From: a virus
Direction: 5' to 3' (one strand)
Virus record (IMG/VR): IMGVR_UViG_3300036859_001047
Coordinates: 1 to 37,901 of that record
DNA: 37,901 bases
Every line of letters starts with the position of its first letter. The stretch's first letter is position 1. The translations under genes were made by a program, and so were the position numbers. The notes beneath the pieces were generated by a model that worked only from the letters and a program-made list of their open reading frames with translations, ran no database searches and was not told where the DNA came from. Positions 1 to 7,594 of this stretch are shown here, piece after piece.

Positions 1-1164
1 CTAGGCTTGTGTCTCCGGATTTTCCTCCGAATCTTTTCCAATATTTTCCCGAAAAACCCTGTTGGCGGGCCGTGTAACTGTGGCCCATTCGGACCCGCGC
101 AGGTCGAGGTAAGTGGCCGTGGTAGATGCCGTTCTGTGGCCTAGAATCGCCTGCGCAAACTCCTGGCCGTAGATGTTCGCGTATAGGCGCCCTGATAGTG
201 AGCGGATCTCATGAAAGGTTGGAGGGCTTTCTTCGCCGCCAACCTCTGCCGAGTCGCGGTGATCGGCAAAGGCTCGCGTGAGAAGTTCTGCCCGTAGGCG
301 CTGCCCTGGGCGAACTCGATGGGCGAATTGCCGGTGGTGAATGACGTATTCGGGTTCTTTTACGCCGCTATTGAGGCACTCGCTAATCACTTCTCCCAGT
401 GTCTGCTCCAGATCGTCTAGGCGTAGGTCTAGGGGGAGTCGCAGGCGCATCCCCGTTTTTTCCTGGATCACATGGAAGTAGCCGCCGTTTACATCTTCCG
501 GCTTGGCTTTGGCTAAGTCCTCGCGGCGCTGGCCGGTGATGAGTGCAAGCTTTAGGGCTGAATAGGCCCACGGTCGGCGAGTGTCTTTTTTTGCCTTTTC
601 GAGGATGACTTTAAAGGCAATAAGCGGCAATCGTTCTCGCTTGGTTTTGAGCCCGTGAATTTTTGTGACTTCAGCTGGGTTCGTTTGAATCCAGCCGGCG
701 GCAATTGCTTCTCGGAAGAAATCTGACAGGCGGCTTTTGACATGGGCTGCCATTCGTAATTTGCCCTGGTCGGTCCACGTTTTAATAAGTTCGCCTACTG
801 CGAGCACGGTGATCTGTTCTAAAGGAGTGATTCCCCATTTCTTTAACGGCGCCCGCAGTAAATCTTTAACGCTCTGAATGCTTTTAGGCTTCAGCTCGCG
901 TTTCTCCATAATCGCCATGTAGCGGTCGTACCAGTCGGCAAAGGTGCGATCGGCTGCGCCGGTGAGCCTATCAATCAGCCGGTGCGGGGAATATTGCCCG
1001 CTTGCCAGCAGATTGGCTTCAATGGCTTGTTCTATGGCGCTGCGCTTGTCTTTGCCTAGACCGTATTCTTTTCCGTCGCGCGGATCGCGCCAGGCGAAAT
1101 AACCTTTACGCTCATATAAGTTGGACGGCAGGCTTCTGTTTTTTGCGGTTCGGCGGCGTCCCAT
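1..1164 (-). CDS. int: Tyrosine site-specific recombinase (lambda-family integrase)
   Basis: This protein catalyses integration and excision of the phage between attP and attB. The 387-residue protein begins MGRRR and follows the lambda Int layout. An arm-binding N-terminal domain occupies about residues 1-60, a core-binding domain about 75-175, and the catalytic domain the rest. Visible catalytic residues are R213 (in TGQRR), K236, H318 and R321 (HEIR), H343 (LGHR) and the nucleophile Y352 (TATYLD). Their order and spacing are very close to lambda R212/K235/H308/R311/H333/Y342. The gene overlaps xis by 54 bp, as in lambda, and is the last gene of the leftward operon. Its stop codon is the first base triplet of the window, so the attachment site should lie just outside. 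Family and function are confident; the exact target site cannot be seen. Confidence 0.97.
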   Translation of the reverse strand: MGRRRTAKNRSLPSNLYERKGYFAWRDPRDGKEYGLGKDKRSAIEQAIEANLLASGQYSPHRLIDRLTGAADRTFADWYDRYMAIMEKRELKPKSIQSVKDLLRAPLKKWGITPLEQITVLAVGELIKTWTDQGKLRMAAHVKSRLSDFFREAIAAGWIQTNPAEVTKIHGLKTKRERLPLIAFKVILEKAKKDTRRPWAYSALKLALITGQRREDLAKAKPEDVNGGYFHVIQEKTGMRLRLPLDLRLDDLEQTLGEVISECLNSGVKEPEYVIHHRQFAHRVRPGQRLRAELLTRAFADHRDSAEVGGEESPPTFHEIRSLSGRLYANIYGQEFAQAILGHRTASTTATYLDLRGSEWATVTRPANRVFRENIGKDSEENPETQA

Positions 1165-1405
1165 TTCCCTTCTCCATAATTCTTCTAATTAGCGGTGATC
1201 GGTTTAGCTGGTCTGGTGTTGGTCGGGTAGGCACGAGCTGGCCAACCTCAACATATTTTGCATCAGGGTCTACCAGCCACTTTCGGCCAATCTTTTGCGG
1301 TGCTGGAAAGATTTGGCCGTCTCGTGCCCAGTGCCTCAAGGTCGCAAGGCAAGGGACGTGTTTGCCAAACTGCGCTTTGGCCCACTCTTCGAGCGATAGC
1401 TTCAT
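1112..1405 (-). CDS. xis: Excisionase (lambda Xis-like)
   Basis: Xis is a small DNA-bending directionality factor that biases the integrase toward excision. The 97-residue product begins MKLSLEEWAKAQF and has the winged-helix pattern of lambda Xis. A helix ends in LRHWARDG, followed by QIFPAPQKIGRKWLV, which matches the lambda segment RRWVRECRIFPPPVKDGREYL in position and character. The C-terminal 40 residues are basic and probably flexible. The gene overlaps the start of int by 54 bp, so the two are probably translationally coupled. A GAGAAAG stretch about 9 bases before the ATG is the likely ribosome-binding site. Confidence 0.93.
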   Translation of the reverse strand: MKLSLEEWAKAQFGKHVPCLATLRHWARDGQIFPAPQKIGRKWLVDPDAKYVEVGQLVPTRPTPDQLNRSPLIRRIMEKGNGTPPNRKKQKPAVQLI

Positions 1406-1431
1406 GAGGATTTCTTTCTCGGGGTGGCATC

Positions 1432-1463
1432 AAAGAAAGCGCCCGGCTGTTGTTGCGCGGGCG
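1432..1463 (-). terminator. Possible weak terminator between the H-NS-like gene and xis
   Basis: Read leftward, CGCCCG at 1463-1458 pairs with CGGGCG at 1445-1440 and is followed by CTTTCTTT. The stem is short and the U tract is interrupted, so it may only attenuate transcription into xis and int. Confidence 0.35.
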
Positions 1464-1484
1464 GCGGGTTTATCGGCTGATCAG

Positions 1485-1730
1485 TTATGTCTCAATCCTT
1501 GCGGCCAGCTGCTCTAGCGTGCCTCCCTTGGCCAGCCACTCGCGCACCCAGCCGGGTTGCTGGCCACGGCCTGCCCACACCATCACGTCGGCAGCGCTGC
1601 TGCCCATGACGTAGAACACCTGGCGCCCGCGTAGGTGGTTGGCCGCAAGCCGGCGCTTAAAGTCTGGCGGCAACAGTGCCGCCGCTTGCTGCCCGGTGGC
1701 GGTAAGGCAAAGCTCGATCTGGTCGCTCAT
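1485..1730 (-). CDS. Small H-NS-like DNA-binding protein
   Basis: The 81-residue product contains VWAGRGQQPGWVREWLAKG at about residues 51-69. This resembles the C-terminal AT-hook-like loop of H-NS family nucleoid proteins (consensus W-[SA]-G-RGR-P-W-[IVL]). There is room for only a short N-terminal part, so a full H-NS oligomerisation domain is unlikely. The ATG at 1730 is chosen over an upstream in-frame ATG at 1772 because it is preceded by GGAAAGGA and overlaps the methyltransferase stop as ATGA. A role in binding AT-rich or foreign DNA, or in antagonising host H-NS, is inferred from the motif only. Confidence 0.7.
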   Translation of the reverse strand: MSDQIELCLTATGQQAAALLPPDFKRRLAANHLRGRQVFYVMGSSAADVMVWAGRGQQPGWVREWLAKGGTLEQLAARIET

Positions 1731-3526
1731 GCTGCAATCCTTTCCCGTTGTTTCAGCTCGGCGCGGCTCCAAGCGGCCAGATCCATGCAGTTAGCCGCAA
1801 TCAACGCCTCGGCCGGGCTGGGGCTCACGCTGTTTCCCACCATGCGAACCTGCGCCGTCTTGCTGAACTTCCTGCCGTCGTGGCCGCGCTCGATGATGTA
1901 GTTCGGCGGGAAGCCCTGGCAGAGATACAGCTCGCGCGGCGTCAGCATGCGCAGGCAAATATCCACGATCACATAGGGCTCACCCTTCACCCACACGGTG
2001 ACCAGAGCCAGCCTGTCGCGCGTGGTGGCGGTTGGCATTGGCTGATCCAGGCCGCTCACGTTATCGGTGCCGTAGTAGCTGATCAGGAAGCTGGCGCATT
2101 GCAGGGCGGCTTCCTCGTGCTCCTTGCTCAGCAGGTACGATGCGACGGCGTGATGCTCGGCGCCGGCGGTGATGGCCGCCATCGGCGCGTCGAACTCGCG
2201 GCCGAAGCAGTTGCGGCGCAGCGTTACCAGGTGCGCGGCCACCAGCTGCTGTTGGCTGCCGGTGGTGGTGATCGTGGTAGCCGGCTCGTCCAGGCGGCGG
2301 CCAACCGTCTGGTTGAATCCGCCGTTGGCTTGCATCAGGTAGGCGGTGGCCAGCTGCCGGTGGTTTTCCGTCAGCATGGTGCCGAGCGGCTGCTCCACGC
2401 TGGCCGGCTTGCCGCTGTAGCTCGGGCCGCCTGCGCCAACTAGCACCGCGGTAGCAAGGGCGGCATCGCCTTTGCTCGTGGTGGTGAACAGTGGTTGATT
2501 GCCTGGGCGCGGCTCGGTTTGGGCAGCGCGGCCTCCTACCCCGAGCAGAACAGGTGACGCCACCGCGAAGCTGCCGCCCTTCGGATGGGCGGTGATGGTG
2601 TTCAGCGGTTGCTCGATGTCGTGCACGCCGTTTCGGTTGCTCCAGTTGGCCAGCTCCACGATGAACGGCTTGGGATTGTTCAGCACGAACTTGTGCATGC
2701 CCTTGGCGATCCGGCGCAGCGTGGCGTCGGCCAGTGGTTTCTTGCGGGTGAAGATGGATTCGCCCAGGTTGCTGAAATCGATGTGTTCGGCGGTGGCGCG
2801 GTAGGCTTTCTGGCCGCGCTGAGGCTGCTTGAAGTGCGTGGCTGCCGGCCAGACGATGGGGCGGCCATCGCGGCGCGCGAAAAGGAAAAGTCGCTCGCGG
2901 GTGGTGGCCGCGCCGTAGTCTGCAGCATTCAGCATTTGGTATTCGACGTGATAGCCCAGCTGCTGGAGGATGTGCACGAAGCGGCGCCATGTCCGTCCGA
3001 TGTGTTTCGGGTCTGGCACAAGGAATTGCTCTTGCACCGGCACGCGTTCGCCCGGTGCAGCGACCATGCCATCCAGCTTCATGACGCGCCCAGTCTGCTT
3101 GCATCGCTTGGCGATCAGCGGCCCCCACTGCTGCATTTGCTTAACGTTTTCCATGCTGATGCTGCGCGGCTTCACCTGTCCGGCCCAGCGCACCATCACC
3201 CAGCCGAGTCCCCTGATTTTCTTGCTGCGCGGTTGGCCGCCGATGGCCTGGCTGAAGTGCGTGCAGTCCGGGCTGCCGTGCAGGTGGCCAACAGGACGGC
3301 AGCGGGTAGCTTCGCGCGGGCAAACCTCGAACACGTCGGCGCAGTAGTGTTCCGTCTGCGGGTGGTTCGCCTCATGCATGCTGATGGCGTCGGCGTTGTG
3401 GTTGATGGCGATATCGACGTGCCGGCCAAGTGCCAGCTCAATGCCGGTGGACTTGCCCCCGCCGCCGGCGAACAGGTCGACGATGAGTTCGTCGGTCGTC
3501 AACAGGCTGAATTGATCTCTGACCAT
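1727..3526 (-). CDS. Orphan DNA (cytosine-5-)-methyltransferase
   Basis: This enzyme transfers a methyl group from S-adenosylmethionine to C5 of cytosine in a DNA target. Motif I is DLFAGGGGKSTGIE at residues 17-30. The motif IV nucleophile loop is GSPDCTHFSQ with Cys88, ENV of motif VI is at 126-128, motif VIII (AADYGAATTRERLF) is at 201-214, and a motif X-like MVGNSVSPSPAEALI lies near the C-terminus. At 599 residues it is long for the family; the stretch between motifs VIII and X is unusually large and probably holds target recognition. The catalytic loop reads SP-D-C rather than the usual PPC. No restriction endonuclease is adjacent, so it is probably an orphan enzyme protecting phage DNA from host restriction. 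The opposite-strand open frames here are shadows. Confidence 0.93.
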   Translation of the reverse strand: MVRDQFSLLTTDELIVDLFAGGGGKSTGIELALGRHVDIAINHNADAISMHEANHPQTEHYCADVFEVCPREATRCRPVGHLHGSPDCTHFSQAIGGQPRSKKIRGLGWVMVRWAGQVKPRSISMENVKQMQQWGPLIAKRCKQTGRVMKLDGMVAAPGERVPVQEQFLVPDPKHIGRTWRRFVHILQQLGYHVEYQMLNAADYGAATTRERLFLFARRDGRPIVWPAATHFKQPQRGQKAYRATAEHIDFSNLGESIFTRKKPLADATLRRIAKGMHKFVLNNPKPFIVELANWSNRNGVHDIEQPLNTITAHPKGGSFAVASPVLLGVGGRAAQTEPRPGNQPLFTTTSKGDAALATAVLVGAGGPSYSGKPASVEQPLGTMLTENHRQLATAYLMQANGGFNQTVGRRLDEPATTITTTGSQQQLVAAHLVTLRRNCFGREFDAPMAAITAGAEHHAVASYLLSKEHEEAALQCASFLISYYGTDNVSGLDQPMPTATTRDRLALVTVWVKGEPYVIVDICLRMLTPRELYLCQGFPPNYIIERGHDGRKFSKTAQVRMVGNSVSPSPAEALIAANCMDLAAWSRAELKQRERIAA

Positions 3527-3544
3527 GGTGTATCTCGGAATGAG

Positions 3545-4105
3545 TCAGGCCACCGCTTGGGTGGCCTGGTTGTCCTGTTGGCGGCGGCGCTGCAGCGCTG
3601 CCTTGTAGCTGGCTTTCGCCTCTTTCTTGGTGGGCTTCCACTCGCCTTCGATCGCATCCATCCCCCAGCGGTAGCGAATGGTGCGGCGGTAGCGCCAGCG
3701 GCATTCGCTCCTGCCTTTTGTCCACTTACCGTCTTTGTAATCGCTACCGATCCAGCGCCTTTCGAATTCCACGTCCGGCACTTTGATACCCAGCCCCTCG
3801 GCAAAGGTCAGGCCGGCATCGGCATGCAGATGGTCGCGGTAGCGCTTCTGCGCACGTGTCAGCTTCGGCGGTTCCGGGCTGAACTGCGCCACGGCATCGA
3901 TGCCTGCCGGCGTCACTGAAAACCACGGATTGCCACCGCTGATCGCTGTTGCTGGGTGCTCTTTCATGTAGCCCATGCCGACCAACTGCCGGCAGTAGTC
4001 CAGATCCTTGCCGCCGGCGACGAAGTGATTGCGGTACTGCCGGCCCTGGCCGTATTCGTCCAGGCCTAGGGCGTGCTGCAGTATGTGCAGTAGTGCTTTG
4101 TCCAT
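3545..4105 (-). CDS. Phage protein of unknown function (186 aa)
   Basis: No function is recognised. The start at 4105 (MDKALLHIL) is chosen over an upstream in-frame start at 4192 because AGGGGG lies 7 bases before it. Residues about 1-75 look like a small alpha/beta winged-helix-like unit (QYRNHFVAGGKDLDYCRQL, then FSVTPAGIDAV). The C-terminal half is very basic (CRWRYRRTIRYRW, then TKKEAKASYKAALQRRR), which fits nucleic acid binding. It lies directly upstream of the methyltransferase in the left operon. Confidence 0.75.
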   Translation of the reverse strand: MDKALLHILQHALGLDEYGQGRQYRNHFVAGGKDLDYCRQLVGMGYMKEHPATAISGGNPWFSVTPAGIDAVAQFSPEPPKLTRAQKRYRDHLHADAGLTFAEGLGIKVPDVEFERRWIGSDYKDGKWTKGRSECRWRYRRTIRYRWGMDAIEGEWKPTKKEAKASYKAALQRRRQQDNQATQAVA

Positions 4106-4193
4106 GTCGTGCCCCCTAAAACTCAGGCCACCGCTTCGATGGCCTGGCTGAACGGTTAGCGGTGCCTCATTTAGTCCAGTCGGCAGGTGCATG

Positions 4194-4544
4194 TCAGTGC
4201 TCCTCGATCCAGAAAATGTTGATGGTCAGTCCGGGCGTCTCGCGCTGCAGATACGGCTTGATTCCAATGTGGTCGTGGGCTTCAAGGCCGAAGCGCAGCG
4301 AGGTGGCCTTGATGGCTTCCCACTGCGATTTGTGAGCCCACAGGTTGTAGCGCGGGAAGGGGTCAAAACTCACGCCGGCGGTGCATTCGACGCCGTCATT
4401 CTTTAGCGCCTCATCCAGGCGCGTCAGTGTGTGGGCATCTTCTATCGTTTCCGGGCGGATCGCCTCGGCCAGGCAGCGCTGGAACTGGTCCGTGCGGGTG
4501 CTGATTGCCCGGTTGATCAGTGTGTGTGCGTTGAGCAGGCTCAT
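4194..4544 (-). CDS. Hypothetical phage protein (116 aa)
   Basis: The product begins MSLLNAHTLINRAIS and is a mixed alpha/beta soluble protein with no membrane segment or recognised motif. AGGAAG lies about 8 bases before the ATG. The start overlaps, as ATGA, the stop of a possible 18-codon ORF upstream. It sits in the left operon among other small phage proteins and its function is unknown. Confidence 0.7.
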   Translation of the reverse strand: MSLLNAHTLINRAISTRTDQFQRCLAEAIRPETIEDAHTLTRLDEALKNDGVECTAGVSFDPFPRYNLWAHKSQWEAIKATSLRFGLEAHDHIGIKPYLQRETPGLTINIFWIEEH

Positions 4545-4597
4545 GTTGTCGCTTCCTTGAGCGTCTCGTAATTGGCGGTGATGTGGCGGCTGGTCAT
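4541..4597 (-). CDS. Possible 18-residue micro-ORF
   Basis: The frame encodes MTSRHITANYETLKEATT. Its ATG overlaps the stop of the 23-codon ORF upstream, and its TGA overlaps the ATG of the 116-residue gene, both as ATGA. It has no clear ribosome-binding site of its own. It may encode a peptide, serve only to couple translation, or be chance. Confidence 0.3.
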   Translation of the reverse strand: MTSRHITANYETLKEATT

Positions 4598-4665
4598 TTG
4601 GCGATCTTCAGCAGTGCGGTGATCAGCCGTGCGGTGGCGCTGGCGATGTTGCTCAGTAGTTGCAT
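4594..4665 (-). CDS. Possible 23-residue micro-ORF
   Basis: The frame encodes a short amphipathic helix beginning MQLLSNIASATARLI and ending LLKIAK. GGGAG is well placed 9 bases before the ATG, and the TGA overlaps the next start as ATGA. It fills part of what would otherwise be a gap between two genes. Its function is unknown. Confidence 0.4.
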   Translation of the reverse strand: MQLLSNIASATARLITALLKIAK

Positions 4666-4702
4666 GTGGGCTGCTCCCGGTTGGGCAAAGTGTGGCGTGG
4701 GC

Positions 4703-5386
4703 TTAATTGGCGGACTGCTCCGGCTTCGGCGCGGTTGAGAGCGCGTCACTTACCATGTCGCGAATGTTTTTCGGGATATAGCTTCCAGTGCCATATGGTC
4801 TTGACTGGAATTTGTTGTGAACGGCTTGCAACGTGGTTATGGCTTTCTGTTGCCATCCTTCCGGTGCGCCAACGGTCAGTGGCTGGGCGGCTGCATACTC
4901 TACGCAGCGCTGTGTTTCCTGCGGATAGATCGGGCAGCTTCTATTTGCCTTCCGGCATGTATTGCACAGCGACTTGCTGGTCTCGGCAGCAGCGAGAGCG
5001 GCGTCTGCTTGCTTGCAGAATTCACACCGGTGTGCGTGGTGAGGGTCGTCAATTTGATGGCGTTCGCGCAAAACTTTCAGCGCCGCCAGCAGTTGCTGGT
5101 TTACAGGCTCGGGCTTTGGTACGGCCGTCGATTCACCGTGGTGCCAGAGGAAGGCGCAGTAGGCGGCCACGTCGCGCGGGTCGCCCTTTTCAAGGTGCTG
5201 CAGCAGGTGGGTGCGGCAGATGTTCATCCAGTCGGGCCGCATCCAATTGTTGGTGTAGCCGTACTTTTCTTGCGCGGCGGCTAGCTTGAATGCCAGCGCT
5301 TCGGCAAACAGGCCAATCAGGTTGGCCGTGTCCGCGTGAAGGTTGGCCGGGACGTAGAAGATTTTTTCTTTGGCGCGGGTGCTCAT
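4703..5386 (-). CDS. Phage protein with cysteine-rich, probably zinc-binding region
   Basis: The N-terminal half (residues about 10-90) contains FAEALAFKLAAAQEKYG and WMRPDWMNICRTHLLQHL, then GDPRDVAAYCAFLWHHG. This helical pattern recurs in phage early-region proteins of unknown function. Residues about 119-165 carry CEFC, CNTC, then a further C-P and C, suggesting a zinc-binding module. The product is 227 residues and soluble. No enzymatic motif is recognised. Confidence 0.75.
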   Translation of the reverse strand: MSTRAKEKIFYVPANLHADTANLIGLFAEALAFKLAAAQEKYGYTNNWMRPDWMNICRTHLLQHLEKGDPRDVAAYCAFLWHHGESTAVPKPEPVNQQLLAALKVLRERHQIDDPHHAHRCEFCKQADAALAAAETSKSLCNTCRKANRSCPIYPQETQRCVEYAAAQPLTVGAPEGWQQKAITTLQAVHNKFQSRPYGTGSYIPKNIRDMVSDALSTAPKPEQSAN

Positions 5387-5394
5387 GTTGTCTC

Positions 5395-5610
5395 CTATCG
5401 CGGGGCGTAACCGGCGTCAGTGAGGGCGGCTTGTACGGCACTCAGCCCATGCAGCATCTGGTAGGCGCGCGTCATGCGCTCGGGCTCCGGCAGGTGCGGC
5501 TCGGTCAGGTTGTAGGCGTCCTGGTAGCCGGTGCGCTTGCAGAACTGGGCGAACTGCCACGCGGCTTCCGGGTCGATTTCCACCTGCAAGGTGATGGTTT
5601 GCTGGCTCAT
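5395..5610 (-). CDS. Small phage protein (possibly DUF7706-like)
   Basis: The 71-residue product has the pattern AWQFAQFCKRTGYQD near the start and a C-terminal AALTDAGYAPR. It recalls small phage proteins annotated with DUF7706; that assignment is from memory of the pattern and unverified. The ATG overlaps the stop of the preceding 56-residue ORF as ATGA, so translation is probably coupled. Confidence 0.7.
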   Translation of the reverse strand: MSQQTITLQVEIDPEAAWQFAQFCKRTGYQDAYNLTEPHLPEPERMTRAYQMLHGLSAVQAALTDAGYAPR

Positions 5611-5777
5611 GCTCTAGCCTCTTTCTCGATGCGCCGGTTCTCGATCTCTCGACGGGCGGCGGCTTTGCGATTGTCCTGGGGGCTGGATCGCGGCAGGGGT
5701 TTGCCGGCCAGCTCGTTGCTGCGCAGCTCGGCGCGCATGGCGATGTAGTCGCGCTGGGGGTGGAAACGGGCTGTCAT
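5607..5777 (-). CDS. Small basic phage protein (56 aa)
   Basis: This short frame encodes MTARFHPQRDYIAMRAELR, then a charged helix ending RREIENRRIEKEARA. AGGA lies about 9 bases before the ATG, and the stop overlaps the next start as ATGA. The strongly charged helical C-terminus suggests a nucleic-acid- or protein-binding peptide; the function is unknown. Confidence 0.6.
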   Translation of the reverse strand: MTARFHPQRDYIAMRAELRSNELAGKPLPRSSPQDNRKAAARREIENRRIEKEARA

Positions 5778-5795
5778 GCGTGGCGATCCTGGTGA

Positions 5796-6083
5796 TTAGC
5801 GGCTGATGCGTTGCTCGTGGCCGTTGCAGACGACGAAGAGATTCACGTCGCTCAGGCGGTATTGCCCGCCGGGGCCGCCCTGGATGATGTACTCGCCATA
5901 ACCTGGGCCAGCGGCGACGTAGACGGGGAAAAGCTGGTTCGGCTCGGTCTGGCCGTAATACTTGCTGGTGCGCTTGATCTTGGCGTAGAGCTGCTGCCCT
6001 TGGGCGGCCATGGCCTCGCGTTCGCGCTCGTACTGCTCAACCGCCGCCCGGCCTTCTTCCGTGTTCATGTCGAAGAGTTGCAT
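5796..6083 (-). CDS. Hypothetical phage protein (95 aa)
   Basis: The start at 6083 (MQLFDMNTEEG) is chosen over upstream in-frame codons because GGAG precedes it and the upstream extension is a Thr/Pro-rich sequence overlapping the neighbouring gene. The body has an acidic helical N-terminus, then a beta-rich C-terminus (YGEYIIQGGPGGQYRLSDV). No family is recognised. Confidence 0.65.
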   Translation of the reverse strand: MQLFDMNTEEGRAAVEQYEREREAMAAQGQQLYAKIKRTSKYYGQTEPNQLFPVYVAAGPGYGEYIIQGGPGGQYRLSDVNLFVVCNGHEQRISR

Positions 6084-6114
6084 GGTGCGCTCCGTTTCTG
6101 TTGTGGTGGCCGGG

Positions 6115-6438
6115 TCAGGCGATACGCTTGGCGAACCAGGCGAAGGGGCCGTCGTCGGTGTCGTTGATGGCAATCAGGAACCAATCGCCGCTCGGCGCTA
6201 AGGGGTTCCAGTCGCTTACGTTGGGGTCGCCTTGTTCGAAGTAGCGCTGATAAGCCGGATGCTCTTCGTCCTCGCTATCCAGCGAAACGGCGGTTGTTAC
6301 GATTTGCTGTTGCCGCTTGTAGGCATTCCATGCTTCGTGATCGCCCTCTTCGAACGTGGGCAAGTCAGGGTGGTGCCAGAAGCCGTCGTTGTCGCGACAA
6401 GGGGGGATGGGCTGTAGCAGTTTGGTTGTGGTGGTCAT
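6115..6438 (-). CDS. Hypothetical acidic phage protein (107 aa)
   Basis: The product begins MTTTTKLLQPIPP. It is rich in Trp, Asp and Glu (FWHHPDLPTFEEGDHEAW, then SGDWFLIAINDTDDGPFAWF). Its compact, acidic, probably beta-containing character resembles small phage accessory proteins, but no family is identified. It lies between the TraL-like gene and the 95-residue gene in the left operon. Confidence 0.65.
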   Translation of the reverse strand: MTTTTKLLQPIPPCRDNDGFWHHPDLPTFEEGDHEAWNAYKRQQQIVTTAVSLDSEDEEHPAYQRYFEQGDPNVSDWNPLAPSGDWFLIAINDTDDGPFAWFAKRIA

Positions 6439-6468
6439 GATGGGCTCCGGTTGGCCGCGTAGTGGCGC

Positions 6469-7224
6469 CTATGCGGCGACGCTCTCGCGCTGCCCGATCA
6501 GGTTCAGGTTGGCCAGCTGCATGCTGTAGTACGCCCACACGCGCTTGAGGCGGTGGCGGGCTACGGCGCTGTAGCCGGTGTGCTGGATGGCCTGCAGGTA
6601 GGTCAGGCCGTCGCGGCGCATTTCGCTGATGTCCTGGCCGAAGGTGTTGGGGTCGGTGCGCATCATGTCCACGATGCCGGCGAAGCGGTGGCGGTTGTCG
6701 CGATAGAGTGCGCTGTCCTCGATGCCTCGCCCCTGGTATTCCACCGGGCCGAAGAACGGGTTGCACCAGGCGACGACCTCGGCGGCGGGTAGGTCGTCGA
6801 GGATAGCGGCCAGCCCGTTGGCGGTTTCCACGAAATCCAGCCCGCCGATCAGCGGGACGTGGATCACGGTGCGAATGCCTTCGGCGGCCAGCAGGCCCAG
6901 CGCATCGCTGTCCACCAGGTAGGCTTTCAGCGGGACGAACACGGCGGCTCCGGTGTCGATGACGGTGTCGCCGTCGTGGTCGAGGATGTGGCCGATCATA
7001 GTGTCGAACTGGCGGCTGTCGATCTGCTGGTGGTCATTCAGCAGCTCCAGCCCCTGCACGCCCAGCGCGGTGATGCGCGAAAAGGTGCGGTTGACCGGGT
7101 CGGTGTCGATGCACTGCGGTGCGCGGGGCGAGTTGGCCGCAAGGTGCTGGGCCACCAGCGCGGTGACGCCGGACTTGAAGCAGCCGCCTTTGCCTTGCAG
7201 GGTGATGTGTGCGGTTCGTTGCAT
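6469..7224 (-). CDS. TraL-like P-loop ATPase (ParA/MinD superfamily)
   Basis: The 251-residue protein opens MQRTAHITLQGKGGCFKSG. Residues 11-19 form a deviant Walker A loop in which the usual GKGGxGK reads GKGGCFK, so the penultimate Gly is Phe. Then follow IDTDPVN, IDTGAAVFVPL and WCNPFFGPVEYQG, which match segment by segment the IncP plasmid conjugation protein TraL as I remember it. The start at 7224 is chosen over one at 7347 because AGGAG lies 6 bases before it. In IncP plasmids TraL is encoded in the TraJ-TraK-TraL relaxase operon. The gene directly upstream here is TraK-like, so the pair is kept together. What it does in a phage is unknown. Confidence 0.8.
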   Translation of the reverse strand: MQRTAHITLQGKGGCFKSGVTALVAQHLAANSPRAPQCIDTDPVNRTFSRITALGVQGLELLNDHQQIDSRQFDTMIGHILDHDGDTVIDTGAAVFVPLKAYLVDSDALGLLAAEGIRTVIHVPLIGGLDFVETANGLAAILDDLPAAEVVAWCNPFFGPVEYQGRGIEDSALYRDNRHRFAGIVDMMRTDPNTFGQDISEMRRDGLTYLQAIQHTGYSAVARHRLKRVWAYYSMQLANLNLIGQRESVAA

Positions 7225-7237
7225 GGTGTTCTCCTGG

Positions 7238-7594
7238 TTACCAGTTGACGGGTTTGTCGCGTTGCTGACGGAAGTCGCCGCGCGGTGGTTGTTGGGGCTT
7301 GGCTGACGGCGCGGCGTCCGGCGGCGTGGTGGTTTGGCTTGCTTCACGGGCTGGGCCTTTCTGGCGCTTGCGCTCTCGGTAGAGTGCGTTGCGCAGTTCG
7401 TCTACGGTCATTGCCAGCCCTTCCTCGGCCAGTGTCGCCACCAGATCGGCTTGGCGTACGCCGCGCTCTAGCGCGGCTTCAATGGCGGGTAGCAGGTTGC
7501 GGAATTGGGCGGCTTTGCTGGTGGTGACGGGCGGTGCTGGCGTGGCCATGAGCCGCTCTGTCACGCGCTGTTTCCATGCTTCTTCTTCGCTCAT
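7238..7594 (-). CDS. TraK-like DNA-binding protein, first gene of the left operon
   Basis: The 118-residue product begins MSEEEAWKQRV. It has a central helical unit (LLPAIEAALERGVRQADLVA, then GLAMTVDELRNALYRERKR) with the pattern of the IncP oriT-binding protein TraK (A-L-G-I-L then F-HVRR). A basic, Gln/Pro-rich tail follows. The pairing with a downstream TraL-like gene supports the call. The ATG lies inside an 11-bp repeat array, so the protein may bind that array and control its own synthesis; that is inference. There is no strong ribosome-binding site, only GAGCAAG within the repeat. Confidence 0.65.
   Translation of the reverse strand: MSEEEAWKQRVTERLMATPAPPVTTSKAAQFRNLLPAIEAALERGVRQADLVATLAEEGLAMTVDELRNALYRERKRQKGPAREASQTTTPPDAAPSAKPQQPPRGDFRQQRDKPVNW

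Noticed and set aside
1-1164. Attachment site within the integrase gene or at the window ends
   Set aside because: No matching direct repeat was found between the first and last parts of the window; att sites probably lie outside.
2585-3919. 444-codon rightward open frame opposite the methyltransferase
   Set aside because: It is a shadow of the GC-rich methyltransferase and its upstream gene; the opposite strand carries all methyltransferase motifs.
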